From assembly GCA_040226215.1 (NCBI GenBank), contig JAVKFF010000152.1, positions 22,981 through 86,980 of the forward strand: a stretch of DNA of 64,000 bases, read 5' to 3'. Below the pieces are notes generated by a model that was not told the origin of the DNA, did no database searches, and worked only from the letters and a program-made list of their open reading frames with translations. This DNA is from JAVKFF01 sp040226215 (GTDB taxonomy: Bacteria > Pseudomonadota > Alphaproteobacteria > DSM-16000 > Inquilinaceae). Position 1 is the first letter of the stretch; every line of letters starts with the position of its first letter. Shown piece by piece: positions 34,072 to 42,966 of this stretch. A program made the position numbers and the translations under genes.

Positions 34072-35022
34072 TCAGCCCTGCTCGATCCGGGTCAGCAGGC
34101 GGTCGTAATAGCCGAAGAAGTTGTCACGAGCCCGCGGCGGATAGATGTTCGCGCGCTTGCGCGCCACCTCCTCAGCCTCGGGCCAGGAATAAGGCAGACC
34201 GCTTTGCGCCAGGGTTATCTGGGCGCGGCAGGCCTTCTCCAGGAAGATGCCGGTCAGGCAGAGTTCCTGGATCGAGCGGCCGACGAAGCTGACCCCGTGA
34301 TTGCGCAGAAAGAGCGCGTCGTGGCCGTCCATCGCCGCGGCATGGGCGCGGCCGAGTGCGACGGTGTCGACGAGGTCGCTGGTCTCGGTGAAGAAGGGCG
34401 GCGGCTTCTCGAACCAGACGCCCTCGTTGGTCAGCGGTCGCAGCGGCTCGCGGGTGCAGGAAAACAATGTGGCATAGCGCGGATGGGTATGCGCGACGGC
34501 GACGATCTCCGGGCGGCGCTTCATCAACTCGGTGTGGATCGGCCATTCGAGATGCCGGTGCACCGCGCAGCCGACCAGGACCCTGCCGTCGAAATCGATC
34601 AGGATGAAGTCGTCCGCCGTCACTTCCTCGATGCCGAGGCGCGCGCGCTTCAGCCACAGGCCGCGCCCCAGCGGGTCGCGCCAGCTGAGATGGCCGAGCG
34701 ACATGTCGTGATGGCCCTCGAGATTGAGGATGCGGTGGACCCGGGCAACGAGGTCCAGGCCGGCATCGATCGACGCTTCCGCCTCGGCCTGCTGTTCCTC
34801 GGAGAGTACCGGCATCCGTTTCGCCCACCGCGATGCACCCTGTCCGCGGCCGCCCCCATCGTCGAGGGTCCGCTTGTCCAACAGGTTATCGGGAAAGCGG
34901 TCCGGCGCAAGAGGCGGTGCATGCGGCGCGGTCGCGCGGTCGCGGTCGTCGGGTGGTGGGACGGCCTTCGTCGAGGCGCGTCGACGACGACCACCCTTCC
35001 GCGAAGACATGCCATCCGCCAT
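34072..35022 (-). CDS. class II aldolase/adducin-family protein, probable 3-hydroxy-2-methylpyridine-4,5-dicarboxylate decarboxylase
   Basis: A 316-residue protein if the ATG at 35022, which follows GGAGGGG, is used. Residues 1 to about 69 are a basic, Pro/Arg-rich low-complexity segment; a shorter form from MPVLSEEQQ (34815) would have 247 residues, the usual size. The aldolase domain has SLGHLSWRDP, metal ligands in AHTHPRYAT and a third His in RNHGVSF. In M. loti the class II aldolase-fold enzyme of B6 breakdown removes the 4-carboxylate from 3-hydroxy-2-methylpyridine-4,5-dicarboxylate. Position between the probable pyridoxine oxidase and transaminase genes supports that role; it could be another decarboxylase or aldolase. 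Confidence 0.65.
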   Translation of the reverse strand: MADGMSSRKGGRRRRASTKAVPPPDDRDRATAPHAPPLAPDRFPDNLLDKRTLDDGGGRGQGASRWAKRMPVLSEEQQAEAEASIDAGLDLVARVHRILNLEGHHDMSLGHLSWRDPLGRGLWLKRARLGIEEVTADDFILIDFDGRVLVGCAVHRHLEWPIHTELMKRRPEIVAVAHTHPRYATLFSCTREPLRPLTNEGVWFEKPPPFFTETSDLVDTVALGRAHAAAMDGHDALFLRNHGVSFVGRSIQELCLTGIFLEKACRAQITLAQSGLPYSWPEAEEVARKRANIYPPRARDNFFGYYDRLLTRIEQG

Positions 35023-35043
35023 CTGCTCACCCCTCCGCAAGTT

Positions 35044-35100
35044 TTCTCACTAACTGAGAATTGTCTTTTACATGGTAAAGAAGGGAACGACCCGGTTCAA
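35044..35100 (-). promoter_or_regulatory. promoter with TTCTCA-N5-TGAGAA operator upstream of the aldolase-type gene
   Basis: On the minus strand TTGAAC (35095-35100) and TACCAT (35072-35077) are 17 bp apart. Nine bases past the -10 box is a palindrome, TTCTCA-CTAAC-TGAGAA (35044-35060, plus-strand reading), located at the expected transcription start and 22 bp before the ATG. The 19 bp at 35044-35062 match 15 of 19 bases at 36628-36646, which has the same spacing to its own -10 box. The -35 box overlaps the end of the oxidase gene. Confidence 0.6.
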
Positions 35101-36620
35101 TCGCCTTCCTGCCAGCTTGCGGCGAATGCCTCCGCCATGGCGACGATAGCGGCGTTAACCGGCCCGCTGGTGATGCGCGGTATCACCGACGCGTCGACGA
35201 TACTGAGCCCGGCAACGCCCTGAACCGCGAGGTCGCCGTCGACCACCCCACGGCCTGGCCGGCCCATGGCGCAGGTACCGACCGGATGGTGATGGGTCAT
35301 CGACGCCCGGCCGATAAAGGCGTCAAGCGCCGCCGCGTCCCGCACCGCCGGCCCTGGCAACGCCTCCTGCTCGCGCCAGGGATCGAGCGGCGCCGCATGT
35401 CCGACCGCCCGGGCCAGTTCCAGCGCCTCACGCATGGCCGCGCGGTCCTCGGCCTCCGACAGATAGGCGGGATCGATGACCGGCTTGGTCGCCGGATCGC
35501 GCCCGCCGAGGCTGAGCCGGCCCCGGCTTTTCGGCTGGCAGACGCCGAACATGATCGTGTAGGCCGCGCCGACGGGCGGCGGCGTGAACGCCTCCGTGAC
35601 CACCGGCAGCAGCACGCAGGTCAGCACGAGCTTCGGCGAGCCTCCATCGCCACCATGATAGAGCAGCGATTCCGAATGCTGCAGCCGGCTCGCCGGCAGG
35701 GGCTGGCGCGCGCGGTAGACATTGCCGGCACCGAGCAGATGATCGTGCAGATTGCCGCCGACGGCCGGATTGTCGATCGCCACGCCGATGCCGTGCCGCG
35801 CCAGGTCACCGGCCGGGCCGATGCCGGAGCGCATCAGGATCAGCGGCGAGGCGACGGCGCCGGCCGACAGGATCACCCGCTCGGCCCGGTAGGTCACCTG
35901 ATGGCCGTCCTCCACCGTCACCACGCCGGTGGCCCGGCCTCGCTCGATCAGCACATGGTCGACGAGACGGCCGGTCAGCAGCGTCAGGTTCGGCCGGTCC
36001 CTTACAACCGGCAGCAGATAGGCGTCTGCCACGCTCTGCCGCCTGCCGGCGCTGATCGTCAGGCTGTTGGCGGCAGCACCTTCCATGCGCGGACCGTTGT
36101 GATCGCCGGAGGGGTCGATGCCGATCGACTCGGAGGCCGCCATGTAGGCCTTGGTGAGATCGCTGACCCGGTCGCTCGCCAGGTCGACGGTGAGCGGCCC
36201 GCCGCGCCCGTGCAGGTCCGACGGCGGACCGAGGAAATCCTCCGACTTGCGGAAAAAGGGCAGCAGCGCCGCGAAGCGCCAGCGCTCGCCGCCGGCCTCG
36301 GCCCAGGCGTCGAAGTCGGCTGGGTGGCCACGCACATGGGCCATGGCGTGCAGGCAGCTCGACCCGCCGACGAGACGGCCGCGCGGCCAGGAATGCACAC
36401 GGCCGGCGGTGTGGCGCTGCGGCACCGTCTCATAGGCCCAGTCGTAGCTGCGCCCCTGCAGCAGGGCCCATTTCAGGGGATCGGCGATGTCCGGATCGTC
36501 GGGCATGCCACCGGCCTCGATCACGCCGACCCGCAGGTGCGGATCCTCGCTCAGCCGCGCGGCCAGCACGGACCCGGCGCTGCCGGCACCGACGATCAGC
36601 ACGTCGAAGGAGGCGGTCAT
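35097..36620 (-). CDS. GMC-family flavoprotein, probable pyridoxine 4-oxidase
   Basis: A 507-residue GMC oxidoreductase with DVLIVGAGSAGSVLAARLSE, the GMC signature PRGRLVGGSSCLHAMAHVRG and C-terminal catalytic segments MTHHHPVGTCAMG (His443-His445) and SGPVNAA (Pro487). In most GMC enzymes the second catalytic position is His or Asn. As I recall, M. loti pyridoxine 4-oxidase uses His460, His462 and Pro504, with the same 42-residue spacing between His445 and Pro487 here. It would oxidise pyridoxine to pyridoxal. 4-Pyridoxate dehydrogenase is also of this family and is the main alternative. The ATG follows GAGG by 6 nt. Confidence 0.72.
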   Translation of the reverse strand: MTASFDVLIVGAGSAGSVLAARLSEDPHLRVGVIEAGGMPDDPDIADPLKWALLQGRSYDWAYETVPQRHTAGRVHSWPRGRLVGGSSCLHAMAHVRGHPADFDAWAEAGGERWRFAALLPFFRKSEDFLGPPSDLHGRGGPLTVDLASDRVSDLTKAYMAASESIGIDPSGDHNGPRMEGAAANSLTISAGRRQSVADAYLLPVVRDRPNLTLLTGRLVDHVLIERGRATGVVTVEDGHQVTYRAERVILSAGAVASPLILMRSGIGPAGDLARHGIGVAIDNPAVGGNLHDHLLGAGNVYRARQPLPASRLQHSESLLYHGGDGGSPKLVLTCVLLPVVTEAFTPPPVGAAYTIMFGVCQPKSRGRLSLGGRDPATKPVIDPAYLSEAEDRAAMREALELARAVGHAAPLDPWREQEALPGPAVRDAAALDAFIGRASMTHHHPVGTCAMGRPGRGVVDGDLAVQGVAGLSIVDASVIPRITSGPVNAAIVAMAEAFAASWQEGD

Positions 36621-36627
36621 GCATAAC

Positions 36628-36685
36628 CTCGCACTATGTGAGAATTCGTTTTCAAATTATGCGATGGATCGCGGAGGCCTGTCCA
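36628..36685 (-). promoter_or_regulatory. promoter with TTCTCA/TGAGAA-type operator upstream of the probable pyridoxine oxidase
   Basis: On the minus strand TGGACA (36680-36685) and CATAAT (36656-36661) are 18 bp apart. Nine bases past the -10 box lies CTCGCA-CTATG-TGAGAA (36628-36644), a partial palindrome matching the operator at 35044 in sequence and spacing. The rest of the 341-bp gap (36686-36961) holds an unremarkable GC-rich stretch and the repeat at 36819-36900. Confidence 0.55.
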
Positions 36686-36818
36686 CCAGCACGGCCGACC
36701 GCCCGGGCGCGCCCTGTCTAAACAGGCTTGCATCCGGCGCCGCCAGGCCGTTCGAGGCCCCGGCTCTCCCGGCGGTCGGCCGGGGCGACGAAAGAATTTG
36801 TATTTTCAATAAGTTATT

Positions 36819-36900
36819 TGTCATTCCCGCGAACGCGGGAATCCAGTGGACGGTGCAGGCAGCACCGACGAACTGGATCTCCGCTTTCGCGGAGATGACA
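36819..36900. repeat. 82-bp structured intergenic repeat, copy 2
   Basis: Ends are TGTCAT and ATGACA. The left hairpin is TTCCCGC/GCGGGAA, the right hairpin ATCTCCGC/GCGGAGAT, and CCAGT pairs with ACTGG between them. Same length and plan as the copies at 11511 and 54155. It lies between the 3' end of the Rieske-protein gene and the promoter of the probable pyridoxine oxidase gene, which are on the same strand. Confidence 0.82.
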
Positions 36901-36961
36901 TTTGAACCAGGGGTTTAGCGAAGGATTCTCCTAACCCGGATCACCGCGCCCCACCCTTCCT

Positions 36962-37357
36962 TCACGTCATAATGTAGACGTCGCCGTCCGCGTTCACCCC
37001 GACCGGGACCGGATCGAGATGGGCGCCCTCGCAGGCGCCGGCGACGCAGAGGCCGTCCTCCCACTGGAACTCGGCGAAGTGCATGGAGCAGCGGATCAGG
37101 CTGCCGTCTGGATTGACGAACTCGCCTTCCCGGTAGTTGAGCGGCAGAGAGAAGTGCGGACAGATGTTGAGATAGCCGCGCACCGCGTCGCCCCGACGCA
37201 CGACGAACATCGAGAAGGCGCCCTTGCCGCGGCCGAAGCGGTATTCCCGGCCGGCCCGATCCGGAATCTCCGCCAGCGGCCCCAGGACCGTGCCCGGCTG
37301 CGGCGCGCGGGGCCGCAGGCGCCAGTAGTCGCGGGGGTCGAAATCGGGCATGGACAT
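36962..37357 (-). CDS. Rieske [2Fe-2S] protein
   Basis: A 131-residue protein with one Rieske cluster site, CPHFSLPLN and CSMHFAEFQW. Its closest plan is a small Rieske ferredoxin or an oxygenase-associated domain; there is no mononuclear-iron domain. The start is the ATG at 37357, 16 bp after the intradiol dioxygenase stop; a GAGG lies in that gap. Another ATG two codons in is possible. It is the last gene of the hydroquinone/hydroxyquinol operon, where it may serve a hydroxylase encoded elsewhere. Confidence 0.82.
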   Translation of the reverse strand: MSMPDFDPRDYWRLRPRAPQPGTVLGPLAEIPDRAGREYRFGRGKGAFSMFVVRRGDAVRGYLNICPHFSLPLNYREGEFVNPDGSLIRCSMHFAEFQWEDGLCVAGACEGAHLDPVPVGVNADGDVYIMT

Positions 37358-37373
37358 CGGACGGGACGGCCTC

Positions 37374-38255
37374 TCAGGCGGCCTTCGACGCCGCGCTCTT
37401 CTCGAGCGTGAAGTCGAATTCCGTTCTCCAGAACGGTCCGGCCGCCCCGGCCCGGTCGATCTCGCCGGCATCCGTGACCTGGCGGAAGGGCACGACAAGG
37501 CTGTCCTTGACGCCGAACACGGCGTCGGAATCGAGATACGCGCCGCCTTCGACGAAGAGGTGCGTGGTCACCGCGTCGAAGCCGGGGGCGGAGACGATGA
37601 AATGGATGTGCGCCGGCCGGTAGGGGTGGCGGCCGAGCGAGTCGAGCATCCGGCCCACCGGGCCGTCGGTGGGGATCGGATAGGGGCTCGGCTTCACCGT
37701 CCAGAACCAGAAGCGGCCGTCGGCCCCGGTGGTGAAGCGGCCGCGCAGGTTCATCTCCGGCTGCACGCCCGGCTGCTGGATGTCGTAGAAGCCGTCATCG
37801 GATGCCTGCCAGACGTCGAGCTCCGCGCCCTCGACGGGCTTGCCGTCGACGTCCAGCACCCGACCCTCGATGAAGGCCGGTTCTCCCTTGTCGTCGCGCG
37901 CGATGCTCTCCCCCATCCCCACCCGCGGCGCGCCGGCGACGTGGAAGGGGCCGATCACCGTCGATTCCGTGCCGCCCTGGTGCTTGCGGTTGTTGATGGC
38001 GTCGACCAGCATAGAGACGCCGAGCGTGTCGGAGAGCAGGATCCACTCCTGGCGCTTGTCGTCGCAAATCTGGCCGGTGGCGGTGAGGAAGCCGATGGCC
38101 TGGAACCATTCCTCCATGGTCGGCTCCACCTCCTTCACCACGGCATGGAGATGGCGCACCACGCTCTCCATCACCTGGCGCAGGCGCGGGTCGGGACAGT
38201 CGGTCATGCGGGCGAGCACGGCCTCGACCGAGTTCGCTTCGGTGAAGTACTGCAT
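37374..38255 (-). CDS. hydroxyquinol 1,2-dioxygenase (intradiol)
   Basis: A 293-residue Fe(III) intradiol dioxygenase that opens hydroxyquinol to maleylacetate. The dimerisation domain (residues 1-100) is followed by a catalytic domain with ligands Tyr157 (DGFYDIQ), Tyr192 (SPYPIP), His216 and His218 (HPYRPAHIHF). Segments SDTLGVSMLVDAINNRKHQG and ESTVIGPFHVAGAP are typical of hydroxyquinol rather than catechol enzymes. The product is the substrate of the maleylacetate reductase at 44312-45379. Confidence 0.9.
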   Translation of the reverse strand: MQYFTEANSVEAVLARMTDCPDPRLRQVMESVVRHLHAVVKEVEPTMEEWFQAIGFLTATGQICDDKRQEWILLSDTLGVSMLVDAINNRKHQGGTESTVIGPFHVAGAPRVGMGESIARDDKGEPAFIEGRVLDVDGKPVEGAELDVWQASDDGFYDIQQPGVQPEMNLRGRFTTGADGRFWFWTVKPSPYPIPTDGPVGRMLDSLGRHPYRPAHIHFIVSAPGFDAVTTHLFVEGGAYLDSDAVFGVKDSLVVPFRQVTDAGEIDRAGAAGPFWRTEFDFTLEKSAASKAA

Positions 38256-38292
38256 CGTCCTCTCTCCCTCCCCGACTGTCTGGCTTGCGGCC

Positions 38293-39490
<1,198 letters not shown>

Positions 39491-39498
<8 letters not shown>

Positions 39499-40522
39499 CG
39501 GGTCGTGTCTCCTTGAGGCGCACGCTGCGCCGCACCGGGAAAAGTTCGAGGTCGAAGCGATCGGCGACCAGGCCCCAGAGGCCGCGCGGCGCCCGGAGCA
39601 TGATCAGGACGGCTACGGCGCCGAGCAGCATGAGGTACCAGGTGCCGTAGTCGGCGAACACCTCGCGCAGGATGAAGAACAGCACCACGCCGACGATCGG
39701 GCCCTCGATGCGGCCGATGCCGCCGATGACCACGATGAAGATCACGAACGCCGTCCAGTCGTTCACGCTGAAGGCCGCATCGGGGGAGATGCGCAGCTTC
39801 TGCAGGAAAATCAATGCCCCGACAATGCCGGTGACGAAGCCGACCGTGACATAGACCAGGAACTTGGTGCGGTAATTGTTGACCCCCAGGCTCTCGGAGG
39901 CGGGCTCGCTGTCGCGGATCGCGGTCAGCGCCAGGCCCTGGCGCGATCGCAGCAGGAAGTAGACGACGGCGATGGCCAGCACGACGATGCCCAGCGCCAC
40001 CCAGTAGACGAGATATTCGCGCATGTCCCGGCCCTCGGCGATCGAGCGCACCACGTCGACCGGCAGGCTCATGCCCGAGCCGCCGCCGAGCGTGGAGACC
40101 TGCGCCATGGTCAGGCGGTAGACTTCGGCCACCACCCAGGTGCCGATGGCAAAATAGGCGCCGCGCAGGCGAAAGACGACGAGCGCGGTGGGCACCGCGA
40201 GGAGCGCCGCCACCACGCCGGCCAGGACGATGGCGAGGAGCGGCGGCACGCCAAGGAAACCCGACAACGCGAACAGCGCATAGCCACCCAGCCCGACATA
40301 GGCCTGCTGGCCGATCGAGACCAGGCCGGCATAGCCCGCCAGCAGGTTCCACATCTGCGCCAGCGCCAGGTAGTAGAAGATCTCGATCAAGAGGCGCAGC
40401 TCCGCCCGGCCGGCCCAGAGCGGCGCGGCGGCGAGCAGGGCGAGCATGACCAGGCCGGCGACCAGGGCGCCACGGCTCGCGGGCGTCGAGCGCTGGACGG
40501 TGAAGGCTGGACTGTCGGCCAT
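39491..40522 (-). CDS. livM: branched-chain/aromatic-type ABC permease LivM
   Basis: Inner-membrane permease of 343 residues with about ten hydrophobic segments. LivM marks are LAGYAGLVSIGQQAYVGLGG, SRQGLALTAIRDSEPASESL and the late GGIGRIEGPIVG. Liv-type importers in aromatic clusters often take up aromatic acids rather than branched-chain amino acids; position here supports that. It follows livH by 12 bp and overlaps pcaF by 8 bp. Confidence 0.9.
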
Positions 40523-40534
40523 GGTCTAGCTCCC

Positions 40535-41401
40535 TCAGCCCTGCATCTTCGGAAACAGGCCCTGCGGGCGGAGCACCAGGACCACGAGGAAGGCCAGATG
40601 GCCGGCGAGCAGTTGCCAGCCGGGGTTGATCTGCGCGCCGATCGCCTGGGCGACGCCGATGATGATGCCGCCGACCAGCGTGCCCCAGAGATTGCCCAGC
40701 CCGCCGATGATCACCGCCTCGAAGGCGAAGAGCAGCCGGGCCGGCCCGATCGACGGATCGAAATTGGTGCGGATGGCGAGGAAGACGCCGGCCACCGCAA
40801 CGACCGCCAGCGCGACCGCCATGGCGAGCGCGAAGACGTGGCCGTTGTCGATGCCCATCAGCCGCGCCGTCGTCGGATCGTCGGAGGTGGCGCGGAAGGC
40901 GCGGCCCAGCGCGGTGCGGTAGAACACCGTCTGCATTCCCCAGATGATGGCGATCGCCGCCAGGAAGACGATCAGCGGCAGGACGCCGATCGAGAAGCCC
41001 TCGGCGATGGTCAGGCTGGCGGTCTCCAGCGCGCCCGCCTGCAGACGCTGGCTGTCGGCGGAGAAGGTCTCCAGAAGCGCGTTCTGGATGATCACCGAAA
41101 GGCCGAAGGTGACCAGCAGCGGCGGCAGGATGTCCCGGCCCAGGGTGAAGTTCAGCATGCCGCGCTGCAGGACGTAGCCGAACGCCGCCATCGCCGGCAC
41201 GACGACCACCAGGCTGACCAGCGGATGCAGGGCGAAGCCCTCGACCACCGCCAGGGCCAGGAAGGAGGCCAGCACGATCAGGTCGCCATGGGCGATGTTG
41301 ACGAGGCGCATGACGCCGAAAATCAGCGACAGCCCGGTGGCGAACATGGCGTAGAGGCCGCCGAGCAGGATGCCCTGGACGATGGCGTTGAGCCAATCCA
41401 T
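40535..41401 (-). CDS. livH: branched-chain/aromatic-type ABC permease LivH
   Basis: Inner-membrane permease of 288 residues opening MDWLNAIVQGILLGGLYAMF, followed by GLSLIFGVMRLVNIAHGDLI, the standard LivH start. GRAFRATSDDPTTARLMGI is the EAA-like loop, and VIGGLGNLWGTLVGGIIIG is near the end. It lies 18 bp after livF. Confidence 0.92.
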   Translation of the reverse strand: MDWLNAIVQGILLGGLYAMFATGLSLIFGVMRLVNIAHGDLIVLASFLALAVVEGFALHPLVSLVVVVPAMAAFGYVLQRGMLNFTLGRDILPPLLVTFGLSVIIQNALLETFSADSQRLQAGALETASLTIAEGFSIGVLPLIVFLAAIAIIWGMQTVFYRTALGRAFRATSDDPTTARLMGIDNGHVFALAMAVALAVVAVAGVFLAIRTNFDPSIGPARLLFAFEAVIIGGLGNLWGTLVGGIIIGVAQAIGAQINPGWQLLAGHLAFLVVLVLRPQGLFPKMQG

Positions 41402-41419
41402 AGCGCGGCTTCCCTCCCC

Positions 41420-42151
41420 CTAGAGACCGAAATAGGCGGCCGTGATCTGCTCGCGGCTGAGCGCGCCTGGCCGGCCTTCCAGCGAGACCCGGCCCTCCTG
41501 GAAGCAGTAGACCCGGTCGGCCACGGCCATGGCCTGGTTGATGTCCTGCTCGACCACGACGACGGTGGTGCCCTCTCGGGTGATCCGCGGCACCGCGGCG
41601 TAGATGTCCTTGATCACTACCGGCGCCAGGCCGAGGCTGATCTCGTCGCACAGCAGCAGCCGGGGATTGGCCATCAGCGCCCGGCCCACCGCCACCATCT
41701 GCTGCTGGCCGCCCGACAGCGCCGTGCCGGGGTTGTGCCGCCGCTCCTTGAGGATCGGGAAGAGGTCGTAGACGGTGTCGAGCGTCCAGGTGCCCCGCCG
41801 CTTCGCGGTGGCCCCGATCAGCAGGTTCTCCTCCACCGACAGCGAGGGGAACAGCCGCCGGCCTTCCGGCACCATGGCGATGCCCAGCCGCACCACCCGA
41901 TGCGCCGGCAGGCTGCCGATCGCGGCCCCCTCGTAGCGGATGGCGTCGTTCACGTTGGCGATCAGCCCGGTGATCGACTTCAGGAAAGTGCTCTTGCCCG
42001 CACCATTGGATCCGATGATGGCGACGGTCTCACCCTCGCCGACCGTGAAATCGATCCCGAACAGGGCCTGGAAGTCTCCGTAGAAGGCCTCCAGCCCTCT
42101 GGTTTCCAGAAGAGGCGTCTCCCGTGGGCGCATCTCAGGCGGCGGCGTCAT
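41420..42151 (-). CDS. livF: branched-chain/aromatic-type ABC ATPase LivF
   Basis: A 243-residue ATPase with Walker A GSNGAGKST, LSGGQQQMVAVGRAL, Walker B LLLCDEISLGLAP and switch His replaced in a typical LivF VVVEQD. The start could be 42151 (MTPPPEM), overlapping livG by 17 bp, or 42133 (MRPRETP), one base after the livG stop. Neither has a clear ribosome site; coupling to livG translation is likely. Confidence 0.88.
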   Translation of the reverse strand: MTPPPEMRPRETPLLETRGLEAFYGDFQALFGIDFTVGEGETVAIIGSNGAGKSTFLKSITGLIANVNDAIRYEGAAIGSLPAHRVVRLGIAMVPEGRRLFPSLSVEENLLIGATAKRRGTWTLDTVYDLFPILKERRHNPGTALSGGQQQMVAVGRALMANPRLLLCDEISLGLAPVVIKDIYAAVPRITREGTTVVVVEQDINQAMAVADRVYCFQEGRVSLEGRPGALSREQITAAYFGL

Positions 42152-42899
42152 CGGCGTCGATACCCATGTAGATCTCGCGCACCGCCGGCGAGGCCATCAC
42201 CGCCCGCGGCTCGCCGTCGTCGATCTTCTGGCCGAAATTGATCACGATCAGCCGGGACACCACGGCCAGCAGCGCGTGCACGATGTGCTCGATCCAGATG
42301 ATCGAGGTGCCGGCGGCGTGGATCTCGCGGATCGTGGCAACCAGGGCGTGGCATTCCTGCTCGGTCAGACCGCCGGCGATCTCGTCGAGCAGCAGCACCC
42401 GCGGCCGGGTGGCGAGCGCCCGGGCGAGCTCCAGCCGCTTGCGCTCGAGCAGTGTCAGCGACCCCGCCATGACGTTCGCCTTGGGCAGCAGGCCGGTGCG
42501 GTCGAGCACCTCCACGCAGTGGCCATAGGCCTCGCGCTCCTTCCGTCCCGCCCCGAAGGTGGCGCCGACCAGCAGGTTCTCGAACGCCGTCATCCCTTCG
42601 AAGGGATGCGGGATCTGGTAGGAGCGACCGATGCCGGCCTTGCAGCGCTCGAAGGGCGGCATGCCGGTGATGTCCTCGCCGGCGAAGGCGATGCTGCCCT
42701 CGTCGGGACGGATGCCGCCGGCGATGAGGTTGAACATCGTGCTCTTGCCCGCGCCGTTCGGACCGATGACGCCGAGCGCCTCGCCCTCGTAGAGGTCGAG
42801 GTCGAGCTTGTCGGTCACCTTGAGCGCGCCGAAGCTCTTCGACACCCGGCTCATGGTGACAATGGGCGTTCCCGCACGTCCCGCGGCGCCGGCTGGCAT
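42135..42899 (-). CDS. livG: branched-chain/aromatic-type ABC ATPase LivG
   Basis: A 254-residue ATPase with Walker A GPNGAGKST, GIGRSYQIPHPFEGMT, signature LTLLERKRLELARAL and Walker B VLLLDEIAGGL. The signature is of the LivG form rather than LSGGQ. It lies 67 bp after livK. Confidence 0.92.
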   Translation of the reverse strand: MPAGAAGRAGTPIVTMSRVSKSFGALKVTDKLDLDLYEGEALGVIGPNGAGKSTMFNLIAGGIRPDEGSIAFAGEDITGMPPFERCKAGIGRSYQIPHPFEGMTAFENLLVGATFGAGRKEREAYGHCVEVLDRTGLLPKANVMAGSLTLLERKRLELARALATRPRVLLLDEIAGGLTEQECHALVATIREIHAAGTSIIWIEHIVHALLAVVSRLIVINFGQKIDDGEPRAVMASPAVREIYMGIDADDAAA

Positions 42900-42966
42900 G
42901 GTCCCGGTCTCCCGATCCGAAGAATGGGCCGGGGCGGCCGCAGTCGCCGCCCCGGCGCCGAACGGA

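Noticed and set aside
36621..36961. A small gene in the 341-bp gap
   Set aside because: Short frames with ATG exist there but have no ribosome site or recognisable sequence, and part of the gap is the structured repeat.
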